Source: Nepenthes gracilis
Taxonomy: Eukaryota > Streptophyta > Magnoliopsida > Caryophyllales > Nepenthaceae
Direction of reading: 5' to 3'
NCBI GenBank assembly: GCA_033239525.1
Contig: BSYO01000030.1
Coordinates: 5,121,119 to 5,185,118, forward strand
Length of the DNA stretch: 64,000 nt
Under the pieces are notes generated by a model. It was not told where the DNA came from and did not search any database. It saw only the letters and a program-made list of their open reading frames with translations. The translations under genes were made by a program, and so were the position numbers. Positions within the stretch are counted from its first letter, which is position 1. Every line of letters begins with the position of its first letter. This document shows positions 1 through 13,100 of the stretch, one piece after another.

Positions 1-59
1 AACCAACTCGGAGGAGCCTTACCCGATAGCTTGGAAAATTTGAGTAGCTTGCAGATAAT
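1..59 (+). CDS. LRR exon A, copy 1 (partial at window edge)
   Basis: The 3' 59 nt of a 72-nt LRR exon, followed by donor GTGAGA. It encodes the end of the repeat with core [14 protein letters not shown], equivalent to the full exon at 2957-3028. The exon begins outside the window. Confidence 0.85.
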
Positions 60-3000
60 GTGAGACACACATTCACATTTCACTTTTGTTGAATATCATG
101 TTATTTTTCCATTCGTCTCACTACTATTGTTCTGTGAATTTGGATAAACATGCATTTCTAATACGAATACTTTGCTATGCCTTACATGATGATCGAAGTG
201 GCAGAACTATAATATGGCCATATGGTAGATGTAAAAGGTGCAAATTTAAAATGTGAATGTTCATTCATTCAGTTTCTTGATTATTTCTAAAGATGTAGTC
301 TCTGTTGAAAGGTAAGACTCAATCAACAGTTAGTTGAATATGTTGCCACCAAACTTTTCTGTAGAACAATTCTTCAACCAATAATATTTTATTATTCGAG
401 TTGATAAATTTTGGGCCTCGAAAACCCATAATCTATAATGTAGTAAATATATTAGCTCGAGTATTTTAGACAATTAATATTCTAAGTTGTCAAATTTTTA
501 GTATTTTCTACTATGTTTCTTTATTAAATTTCTAACGCTAAACATATAAGGCAACTTTAATATTAATGTGATTGTTTTATTGGTGAAGCTAGTAACTTTT
601 TTTTTTTTATAGATTGTAATGGTTTTTTGAGGTTGACATGAACATTAACCATTCATGGTACAATGACAAAAAAAGTTATTAAAAAAAAAAGAAAATAGAG
701 AAAAAGGGGAATGAAGGAAAATTTTAATACCTTAATAACAATTTAATTTATCAATGTCTTCTAGCAATAAAACTAGGGTCTATACATAGAGGTAATATAT
801 TCCTAAATTAATTAAAAATTAGATATAATTTAATAATCTAACATGAAATATTATAAAAATAAAACATAAATTCATTAAGTCTGAGAGACAATCAAAACTA
901 CAAAATTTTAATAATTTTTAATATATTATTATATAAAAAGATATGACAGAATAAAAATAGATATATAAGCTTAATCCATTCTTTAGGCCTAGCAGATTTT
1001 CATGAGTACTAAACCATTATTGGGACTTCGCCAATAATTTTCTTCTAGATGTGAGCAAATATCACTCTTTCCTGATGATATTTATCCATGCCTTTTGCTT
1101 TTTTATCTCTCCTTATATGCTTGCCACTAACTTATCTTATAGTAACTATTTGGATATGACCCGTCTCTAAATAGGTGTGTGAGTAACCTTACAAATGGGT
1201 AACGTATGATGTAGTTTCCCAATAATGAGGGTTATTTTCTCCACAAAGAATAGCTTGTGCAAAGTGTTACAAGTAGCTAGAATCAATCCTGTTTAGAGGC
1301 TTTGCTCTCAAGCCAATTGTGTCTTGTGAAAATCAAACAAAAGAAAGTCATGAACTTGCTCCGTTAAAAATAAAATAAAACTAGGCCTGATTCAAGTAGC
1401 TCGAATTAGTCCTATTTAGAGGCTTTACTCTCAAGCCAACTGTGCCTTGTGAATATCAGCATGAAGAAAGCCGTGAACTTGCTACATTAAAAATAAAACA
1501 GAACAGGGCACCAGTTTAGAACACATCATCAAATGTAGTGACCCGAGCCCAAATCTCCAAACCCGACCCAAATAGTCAATAAAAATTTTAAATCATCCAA
1601 AATTATCAATTACAAAATATAAAATAACATAGAATAAATTAGAAACTCATAAACTTGGGTCACAACTATGTGGAAATAAGATTTTAGGCTTCTAAACACG
1701 GAGAGAAATTTTTCATTACAGGCATGTTTAAAATACAAGTAAATAAACAGTGGTTTCTAATAAATCTTGCTATAAGAATATTGTAAAGCAACAAATATGC
1801 ACATTTTTTATGTTCTTGCTTCAAAATCCCAAGTAGGTTGAGCATTAGAAGAATAACAGTCAAAATGAACGAGAAGAAACAACAACAGCAACAAAATGAA
1901 AAACATAGAGTTCATTTGTCCTAGTCCGACATGCTACTTTTCTTACTCGGATCGTCCGAATTCATGCATTTGAAGACTCTCCTATCTCCTTCTCTGTCTC
2001 ATCTTCTTCCTCCTTCGGGTCTCTCTCTCATCTCTACAATTCTTCACCCAAAAATGGCAAAAAAGGAGTAAGTGGTGCTTATATCAACTCTGTGCTAGAG
2101 CGCCATTCAAGCAACACAAAGGCACAGGTACACTGGAATCTGTGCTCTAGCACACCTCAAGCACTCATCAGAAGTGACAATTATGAAAACTGCACATCAG
2201 GTGTGGATCAAGCGTCGGGGTTCTAGAAAATATGCCTGCCCCTGCGCCTCAGGCTCCACAGGCCAACACCGGCTGGATTTTTGAACATTTCGACCCAAAA
2301 CTCACATCTAATATCCTTGATATCAATTATATTAACTTAATAAATCATGATTTTACGAAATCCAAAAATTTGAACCTTACAATATTATTATGGTATCGAA
2401 AATATCAACATCAGATGACCCCATAGTGATATTATTGATCAATATTTGCATCCATTAATCACTTATCAATGGACCGTTATAATTGAATTTTTGTTCTAGT
2501 TCTAGATGCCCTAAATACTGCTCCATTAAGCATGCTCTCTCGTAATGCTACTCTTGGTTATACATCTTGCTGTATAAATAGTCAGTTGACAATTATTCAA
2601 GGTAATACTGCCACAGGGACTAAAGTCCTCAAATGCTGTTCGTACATATTCAAATTGCCATTAGTTTCTTCTATTTCTATTTCCTTCATCAGTATATATA
2701 GCTGACTGTTTATTCCTATAGGGATCTTTCTTCAAACAATTTTTCAGGAAGCATACCACACACATTTGACAATCTTAAGAATCTTACAAAATTGTAAGTT
2801 ATCTGGTTGTATGTATATTTTTTCACTAAGTACTTTACTTGTACGTTGATTAATATTAAATTTATCTGTCAATTTCAAAGGAATTGTAAGTCATTATATT
2901 ATTTGATCGATTTTATCATTACTAGGCCCCAGTTGATTATCATTTTGCTTTTCAAGGTACTTGGATTATAACCAACTCGGAGGAGCCTTACCCGATAGCT

Positions 3001-6000
3001 TGGAAAATTTGAATAGCTTGCAGATAATGTGAGACACACATTCACATTTCACTTTTGTTGAATATCATGTTATTTTTCCATTCGTCTCACTACTATTGTT
3101 CTGTGAATTTGGATAAACATGCATTTCTAATACGAATACTTTGCTATGCCTTACATGATGATCGAAGTGGCAGTAACTATAATATGGCCATATGGTAGAT
3201 GTAAAAGGTGCAAATTTAAAATGTGAATGTTCATTCATTCAGTTTCTTGATTATTTCTAAAGATGTAGTCTCTGTTGAAAGGTAAGACTCAATCAACAGT
3301 TAGTTGAATATGTTGCCACCAAACTTTTCTGTAGAACAATTCTTCAACCAATAATATTTTATTATTCGAGTTGATAAATTTTGGGCCTCGAAAACCCATA
3401 ACTGCTATAATGTAGTAAATATATTAGCTCAGTATTTTAGACAATTAATATTCTAAGTTGTCAAATTTTTAGTATTTTCTACTATGTTTCTTTATTAAAT
3501 TTCTAACGCTAAACATATAAGGCAACTTTAATATTAATGTGATTATTTTATTGGTGAAGCTAGTAACTTTTTTTTTTTTTTTTTATAGATTGTAATGGTT
3601 TTTTGAGGTTGACATGAACATTAACCATTCATGGTACAATGACAAAAAAAGTTATTAAAAAAAAAAGAAAATAGAGAAAAAGGGGAATGAAGGAAAATTT
3701 AATATCTTAATAACAATTTAATTTATCAATGTCTTCTAGCAATAAAACTAGGGTCTATACATAGAGGTAATATATTCCTAAATTAATTAAAAATTAGATA
3801 TAATTTAATAATCTAACATGAAATATTATAAAAATAAAACATAAATTCATTAAGTCTAAGAGACAATCAAAACTACAAAATTTTAATAATTTTTAATATA
3901 TTATTATATAAAAAGATATATCAGAATAAAAATAGATATATAAGCTTAATCCATTCTTCAGGCCTAGCAGATTTTCATGAGTACTAAACCATTATTGGCA
4001 GTTCACCAATAATTTTCTTCAGGACATGAGCAAATATCACTCTTTCCTGATGAAGTTTATCCATGCCTTTTACCTTTTTATCTTTCCTGATATGCTTGCC
4101 ACTAACTTACCTCATAGTAACTATTTGGATATGACCGGTCTCTAAATGGGTTTGTGAGTAACCTCACAAATGGGTAAGGTATGATGTAGTTTACCAATAA
4201 TGTGGGTTATTTTCTCCACATAGAATAGCTCGTGCAAAGTGTTACAAATAGTTAGAATCAACCCTGTTTAGAGGCTTTGCTCTCAAGCCAATTGTGTATT
4301 GTGAAAATCAAACAAAAGAAAGTCATGAACTTGCTACGTTAAAAATAAAACAAAACTAGGCCTGATTCAAGTAGTTCGAATTAGCCCTATTTAGAGGCTT
4401 TACTCTCAGGCCAACTGTGCCTTGTGAATATCAACATGAAGAAAGCCGTGAATTTGCTGCATTAAAAATAAAACAGAACTGGCCACCAATTTAGAACACA
4501 TTATCGAATGTAGTGACCCGAGCCCAAGTCTCCAAACTAGACCCAAATTGTCAAAATGAAAATTTTGAATCATCCAAAATTATTAATTATAAAATATAAA
4601 ATAACGTAGAATAAATTAGAAACTCATAAACTTGGGTCACAACTATGTGGAAATAAGATTTTAGTCTTCTAAACACGGAGAGAAATTTTTCATTACATGC
4701 ATGTTTAAAATACAAGTAAATGAACAATAGTTTTTAATAAATCTTGCTATAAGAACATTGTAAAGTAATAAATATGCACATTTTTTATATTCTTGCTTCA
4801 AAATCCCAAGTAGGTTAAGCATTAGAAGAATAACACTCAAAATGAACGGGAAGAAACAACAAAAACAACAACAAAATAAAAAACTTAGAGTTCATTTGTC
4901 CTAGCCCGATATGCTACTTTTCATACTCGGATTGTCCGGATTCATGCATTTGGAGCCTCTCCTATCTCCTTCTCTGTCTAATCTTCTTCCTCATTCGCGT
5001 CTCTCTCTCATCTCTACAATTCTTCACCCAAAAATAGCAAAAAAGGAGTAAGTGATGCTTATATCCACTTCTGTGCTAGAGCGCCATTCGAGCAACACAA
5101 AGGCGCGGGTACACTAGAATCCGTGCTCTAGCACACCTCAAGCACTCATCAGAAGTGACAATTATGAAAACTGCACATCAGGTGTGGATCGGGCGTGGGG
5201 GTTCTGGAAAATGTGCCTGCCCCTGCGCATCAGGCTCCACAGGCCAACATCGGGTGGATTTTTGAACATTTCGACCCAAAACTCACATCAAATATCCTTG
5301 ATATCAATTATATTAACTCAATAAATCATGATTTTATGAAATTCAAAAATTTGAACCTTACAATATCATTATGGTATCGAAAATATCAACATTAAATGAC
5401 CCGATAGTGATATTATTGATCAATATTTGCATCCATTAATCACTTATCAACGGACCATTATAATTAAATTTTTTATTCTGGTTCTAGATGACCTAAATAC
5501 TGCTCCATTAAGCATGCTCTCTTGTAATGCTACTCTTGGTTATGCATCTTGCTGTATAAAATAGTCAATTGATAAAAATTCAAGGTAATACTGCCACAGG
5601 GAATAAAGTCCTCAAATGCTGTTCGTACATATTCAAATTGCCATCAGTTTCTTCTATTTCTATTTCCTTCATCAGTATATATGGCTGACTGTTTATTTCG
5701 ATAGGGATCTTTCTTCAAATAATTTTTCAGGAAGCACCAGATACATTTGGCAATCTTAAGAACCTCACAGAATTGTAAGTCATCTGGTTGCATGTATGTT
5801 TTTTCACTAAGTACTTTGCTTGTACGTTGATTAATATTAAATTTATCTGTCGATTTCAACATAGTTGTAAGTCATTATATTATTTGATCGATTTTATCAT
5901 TACTAGGCCCCAGTTGATTATCATTTTGCTTTTCAAGGTACTTGGATAATAACCAACTCAGAGGAGCCTTGCCCGATAGCTTGGGAAATTTGAGCAGCTT

Positions 6001-9000
6001 GAGGATAATGTGAGTCATACATTAACATTTCACTTTTCTTGAATATCATGTTGTTTTCCTACTCTTCTCACTGCTATTGTTCTATGAATTTGGATAAATA
6101 TGCATTTTTAGCAATAATACTTTGCTATGCCTTACATGATGATCGAAGTGGCAGTAACTATAATATGGTCATATGGTAGATGCAAAAGGTGTGCATTTAA
6201 AATGTGAATTTTAAAATGTGAATGTTCATTCATTCAGCTTCTTGATTATTTCTAAAGATGTAGTCTCCGTTGGAAGGTAAAACTCAATCTACAATAAGTT
6301 GAGTATGATGCCCCTAAACTTTTCTGTAGAACAATTTCTCAACCAACAATATTTTGTTGTTCCAGTTGAGAAATTTTGGGCCTCAAAAACCCCTCCATGC
6401 TATAATGTAGAAAAACTATTAGCCCAGTATTTTGGACAAACAATATTTTAAGTTGTCGAATTTTTAATTATTTTTACTATGTTTTTTCATTAAACTTCTA
6501 ACCCTAAACATATAAGGTAACTTCAATCTTAACGTGATTGTTTTATTGGTGAAGCTAGTAATTAACCTTTTTTATAGATTGTAATGGTTTTTTGAGGTTG
6601 ACATAAACACTGAGCATTGTTGGTACAATGAGAAAAAAGCTTTAAAAAAAAAAAGAAAATAGAGAAAAAGGGGGATCAAGGAAAACTTTAATATCTTAAT
6701 AACAATTTAATTTTTCAATGTCTTCCAGCAATAAAATTATAGTCTATATATAGAGGTAACATATTCCTAAATTAATTAAAAATTAGATATAATTTAATAA
6801 TTTAACATGAAAAATTATAAAAATAAAATATATATTCATTAAGTCTTAGAGACTATCAAAATTATAAAATTTTAAAAATTTTTAACATATTATTATATAG
6901 AAAGATATGTCAGAATAAAAATAAATATAAATGCTTAATCCATTTTTCAGGCCTAGTAGATATTCATGAGTACTAAACCATTATTCCACTTCACCAATAA
7001 TTTTCTTTTGGACATTAATATCACTCTTTCCTGATGATGTTTATCCATGCCTTTTGCCTTTTTATCTCTCATGATATGATTGCCACTGACTTACCTTGTA
7101 GTAACTATTTGGATGTAACCCGTTTTTAAATGGATTTGTGAGTAACCTTACAAATGCATAAGGTATGATATAGTTTCGCAATAATGAGGGTGATTTTCTC
7201 CACACAAAATAGCTTGTGCAGACTGTTGCAAGTAACTAGAATCAACCCTGTTTAGAGGATTTACTGTCAAGCCAGTTGTGCCTTGTGAAAATCAAATAAA
7301 AGAAAGATGTGAACTTGCTGCATTAAAAATTAAACGAAACTGGATTTGATTCAAGTAGCTCGAATCAATCTTATTTTGAGGCTTTACTCTCAAGCCAACG
7401 GTGCCTTATGAAAGTCAACCAAAAGAAAGTTGTGAACTTGCTTCATTAAAAATAAAATAGAACTAGGCACTAGTTTAGAACACACCATCAAATGTAGCAA
7501 CTCGAGCCTGAGTCCCCAAACCCGACCTGGATCATCTAAATAAAAATCTTGAATCATCCGAAATTATCAATTACTTGTCATAAATTATAACATGAATCAA
7601 TATAAATAAATTCAAAATCATCAAATCACCAAATTTATCACACTATAAATGATCTTCATAATTGTATGATTAAATAAATATCCATAATACTAATAATAAA
7701 CTACTTGAAATAGAAATAATATCAATGTCTATAATGTCAAGCCCTTAGAAATGTGATCCCGATAAATATCTAAAAGCCAATGAAATAATAAATAATCTCA
7801 AAGCTCTTATCATGGATCCCTCAATTTTTGAGATCACCTTTATTTAAAATCTACATGGTAATATGCGATCTCTTCTAGCCTAATGTCAACATGTCTACTC
7901 GGAATTAATAAAATATAAGAGTGAGCCAAATGCCGAGCAAGTGAATATAATCCACAATAGATAAATACAAATAAACATCTAGAAAAATAATATCAAATGT
8001 ATAAAATTAATAATAGCATGTGATATATAACCACTATCCAAGACTCAATAACATATCGTGTCTACGATCCGAAAGCCATACGAACAACTGGATATCAAAA
8101 ATGTAATATGAATTCCATCGAATTCGATCATCAGCTCAATACGAGATCACAACTATATGAGATAGCAATAATCTTCATGATGTGAGATAATAATAATTTC
8201 TATGGACCTTATTCTACTATAATGAGCCAAATGCAGGGTATTTACGTCCCCAATGGTCGGGTAAATATAACAAGGTTACCGATAACCAATGGTATCCTTA
8301 CTACCCAACAGTCCTCCTAAAGGTTGTACCCTTAGTATACTCATGCCATCTCTGATACCATTTTTCAATGATATCCCTAATATTATCCTCTACGATGGTT
8401 ACTATAAATATCTCTCCTCAATATCAAAGACCTCGACCCTCAGAATGGAATAGGTACTAAAAAAGTATAAACTGTTATAAGGTCTTATGAACTTTCATTC
8501 GTCTAGATATCATAGTCTTCGTACACTCTCCTTTAGTTGTCCATAGAGTACCAATAAAATATATGCACGCGATCAAATGTAACTCGAAGGATTATTTATC
8601 ATAGGAATGAATAAAAGTTCAAAGAAAGTTCGAATATTCGACTAAATATCATAATATTTTATTTAACCCATACGCACGTTGCCATACCCTATATATATAA
8701 ATATAAATACATATATTTATATATATATCCACCCATACTAGGTGTATATACACCCCTATATAAAAACAACCCACATGGCACGGCAGCAGCATCATCCTCT
8801 CACTCTGTCGGCACACAAAGCAGTCCCCTCCCTCACACACACCGCACTGCACACCCACACACGAGCAACACACACAGCGCTCACAGCTACACACACAGTT
8901 ACGAACCGTATACTGTATATTTATTTATTTGTTTATTTTATACTCATCGGCCTCCATACGAGTTTTCGCACGCCGCACCAAATTCCTCTCTTCATTTTAT

Positions 9001-10131
9001 CAATCGAGCCTCAACCCTTCCGACATCCATGAACATAGCATTGTGCCCTATTGTCCCTCAACAACCGATTCCCAAACGTAACACATAACTGCCGTTCTTC
9101 CTCGATTAGCACCGCAGCTTCCTTGCCACACATTCATGCAATAGATTGTAAATCAATTTCCTCTGCATCTCATACTGTAATCGCTCGAATCACAAACAGA
9201 GCATGAACTCTGTTTTTGCACCTACTTTTCATTCTCATACGAAGAATTAGAAAATTTTAAATTGCTTCTTTCCACAAAAAAAAAAAAAAAAAAAAGGATT
9301 TTGTATTATTAACTCATAATTTTTTGCACCCATCTCATTGAGAAACCCTAAAAATCCATATTACACAAGCCGTGGCTCTGTTTCTCCAATTTCTCACTCC
9401 ACCACAAATTTTCAGTCAACTAACACAAAATAACGACATGAAAGCAAATAATCAAAATCAACAATGATAAGGAAAGGGTGGGTTTACTTGCCTCAATCTT
9501 TTGCATTTCTTTCAACAACAGTGGCGTCTCTCTTCGACTCGTGTGGGGCTTTCCTCTACGGTACCCGTCCTTCCTCCCCCAATTCACCACATTGCGACCC
9601 TAAAATGCTGGAGGGTAAATCATGCTAGGGTTGTTGAGTTTCTATCTTCAATGTCGATTCCTTCCTCCTTTGCCTTGCCGAGATGCACCACTCCTCCCTC
9701 CCTCTTCTCCTTTCCTTCTTTCTCCCGTTTTCTCCTTTTTCTTTCTTTCCTTTCTTCCCCCATATATATAAATATTAAATATTATTATTATAAATAATTA
9801 TTATTTTACACATATTATTATATATATATATTTTATATTTATCTATCTTTAATAAAAATATTAATTAATTATCTAATTATCCTTACAATAATATTTAAAA
9901 TTTTGATCTCAACTTTTTTTGACATTTTAACTTTTTTTAAATTTAATTATATTTTTAGTCGATAAATCTTAATATACTAAAACTCACCTGATAAATATTT
10001 ATTTAATAGATTGGTTCAAAATTACTTAATTTGCTATTTAATCTAAACTTTAATTAATTGTCTAAGCATCTAGACCAAATTCATTGATCCATCTAATTTA
10101 TTAGGCCCAAATATTTAATATCTACTTAATT

Positions 10132-10167
<36 letters not shown>

Positions 10168-13100
10168 TTCACTTAATAACCTAATCCACTAACTAAACTA
10201 AACTCAAACTCATATCCCAAATATCCAAGCCTAATTTAATGGTCCAAAATACTCTAAGCTCATATTTTAAAGTTAGTTATAAAATTTTTTATTTTTAATT
10301 AATTACTATAAATAAATAAATAATTATCACAACTAATTATATGATTTATTCCTATAAAATAATAAAATTAGAAATATTTGGGATGTTACATCAAACCCCT
10401 TTAATAGATTTTCGTCATCGAAAATTTACCATCCTTGAAATCTTTTTTGGCCTCAAAAGATTTTTGCCCTTTTTTGGCTACTTTCTTTTAGTTTATTTAG
10501 CAAGTTTGATTTGCTTTCCATCTCTTGTATCGGAGGACTAGTTGAGCTTGAAATCTACTAGGCTACAGTGGAGGTCCAACTATCTTCACCCTTTTGTCTC
10601 TAAATTCTTCCTTTGAGCTCAGTGCTCTGATAAAATTCAATAAACAACATATGAATATTTAGATTAAGCAAAGCAGGAAATTGCTATTGAATAGCAGTAA
10701 AAAGATGGAAAATAAATGTAATTTTTAATGTTAATTTGCTATCGTTAGAACATTTTCATGAACTTTAGATTCTAGTATGGATGAAAATATCGTATCAATA
10801 GGGATTATATTAGTATTGAATATTTCAAATAATACATATTGATATCGGATATTTATGAAGAATTTTTTTAAAAAAACATAAGTTAACAAGGTTTATTGGT
10901 TGATATTTTAAATATCAATCAATATATTTTTAATACGATAATATATCACAATATTATTGTGGTATCAAAAAATATTGACATTAGGAGACTCGATAGTAAT
11001 ATTATTGATCAATATTTGCATCTATAACTCACTTATCATCACACTATTTTGATTGAATTTTTTGTTCTAGTTATGGATTCCCTTAATACTTAAGCATGCT
11101 CTCTTGTAATGCAATTCTTGGTTATGCATCTTGCTATATAAAATAGTCCGTTGATAGAAACGTAGGGTACATACACCCACTAGGAATAGAGTCATTGATT
11201 GTTGTTCATACATTTTCAAATTGTCATTGGTTTTTTCCATTTCTCATTCTTTTATCAATATCTATGGCTAACTATTTATATCTACAGGATTCTTTCTTCA
11301 AACAATTTAAGGGGAAGCATACCAGAGACATTTGGCAATCTTAAGAGTCTTAAAAAATTGTAAGTTATCTGGTTACAAGTAATTTTTTTACTAAGTACTA
11401 TACCTATATGTTGATTAATATTAAATTTATTTACTAATTGCAGTAGGATAGATGGAAATAGATTATCACAAACGATATCCACTTTTATTAGAAATTGGAC
11501 AAAATTTGAAAAAATGTGAGTGGTGTACCTTGTTTCTTTTGCTGGATGTTTCCTTTACAAATCTTGAACAACAATCAAAAGGAACATTTCACATAAGCCA
11601 TCTCAAATGACTATATGTTCATTCCTTGCAGGTGTATCCAAGGCACGGAAATGGAAGGGCCTTTTCCCTCTAACATATCTTTGTTGAGAAACCTATCTGA
11701 ATTGTGAGCATAAACATTTGTATCTACTAGCTCTCTTTGTTCACCTATTGATTTTTGTACCTAGCTAAAAGATTGAAAGTCTAGAAAAAATAAAAAAAAT
11801 TCTGATTTATTTGATGTGCTAGGATGATATCAGATCTCAACGGGTCAAGTATGGCTTTTCCTAATCTCCAGGGTTTAAAACAATTATATGTATTGTAAGT
11901 TAATATGAATATGACATCAAGGAGCAAATTTTTGTTACATTAATTTGGATTGATCCCCTTGTCACATAAGCTATTATTTTTGTCTAGGGTACTTCGAAAT
12001 TGCTTGCTTACTGGTACAATCCCAGAATACATTGGCAACATGACTAAGATGTCGATTCTGTAAGCTTTGGTTTTCTTCTCCTATTTTTCATTCAATGCCC
12101 ATGCAATGGTAACTATTCATGATTTCCTTGTATCATACATTAACTCTAATTTTGATGTGTTCCTTGTATCATACATTAACTCTAATTTTGATGTGAACAC
12201 ACGTGAGGGAAATAATTGGTATTTTGGATAAGTGGAAATGCATCCAGTAGTTTTAGAAGATTTATTCCACTTAGATAATTTCAAATATCTAATTTTCATA
12301 TATTTTAAAATATATATTTTTAATATATTTTAAGTCTACTAATGATTAGGGAAATATCATCTTTTCCTTGTATCCTATGTTAACTCTAATTGTGATATGA
12401 AATACACGTAAAGAAAATAACTAATACTTTGGATCACTTAAGATTTATCCATTAGTTTTAAGATATTTCTTTTAATTTAGATAATTTTAGATATCTAATT
12501 TTCATAGATTTTCAAAGATACATCTTTAAAGAATTCTGATAGATTTTAAGTCTATTAATGAGTAAGAAAATATTGTCCTAGCTAGTCTAGTTAACATATA
12601 CATTGTCTATCAATTGAAATTTGGAATAATGTAAGTAGTGAATGATTGAAATTTGGAGACTTTCATCAAAATTAGACTTTATAATTAATACGATAAAGTT
12701 AAGTACCCAAGAGTTAGAATAGAAAACAGATATATTTTTTGTCCTATGAAAACTCTTTAGATTGAAGGACTCAACTCTAAATAATTTTTGGTTGTAGGGA
12801 TCTGAGCTTCAACAAGTTAACTGGGGAGATTCCAGATGCAATTGAAAATTTACAATCTCTCAAATATATGTAAGTTGGTTTCCAATATTATGCTTAATAG
12901 GTTTTTTTTATTTTTTTGTGTTTTCTTTTTTTGGATTTAGCTTTCTAACATGATGGTCGGCTTTTTCAACTTTAAATAATAGCTAATTTTGGTCATATAG
13001 GTTTCTTACAAGCAACTCACTAAATGGATCGGTACCAAGTTGGCTGGTGCACAGGAAAAAGAATTTGTGAGCATCTTTTCATTTTAAATCTCGTGTACCT

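Larger units (their letters stand above)
1..2956 (+). repeat. Tandem exon-duplication unit, copy 1
   Basis: First of three direct copies, truncated by the window edge. The unit is exon A, a 2.66-kb intron, exon B (2722-2793) and a 163-bp intron. It matches copy 2 nearly base for base by eye, with scattered substitutions and small indels, so this duplication step is recent. The intron holds an 848-bp LTR-like segment. Confidence 0.9.
2957..5937 (+). repeat. Tandem exon-duplication unit, copy 2
   Basis: Full 2981-bp copy of the exon A-intron-exon B-intron unit. The intron again contains the LTR-like segment (4509-5362). Exon B of this copy is damaged (see 5705). Confidence 0.9.
5938..11287 (+). 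repeat. Tandem exon-duplication unit, copy 3 (with LTR insertion)
   Basis: Matches copies 1 and 2 from exon A up to about 7490 and again from about 10957 to the next LRR exon. Between these it holds a 2.9-kb LTR-like element and about 500 bp of intron (10438-10956). That 500 bp is absent from copies 1 and 2 but aligned to 55320-55800 in gene 2. The original unit therefore had a longer intron than the two amplified copies. Confidence 0.8.

Noticed and set aside
8742..9032. 96-codon open frame ([16 protein letters not shown]...)
   Set aside because: Reading of a CA-rich low-complexity tract inside an LTR-like element.
7488..10395. TCAAA/TCAAA as a firm target site duplication
   Set aside because: Sequence just beyond the right copy looks like the inside of a gypsy element (purine tract and pol-end codons), so the match may be chance; kept only as one of two readings.
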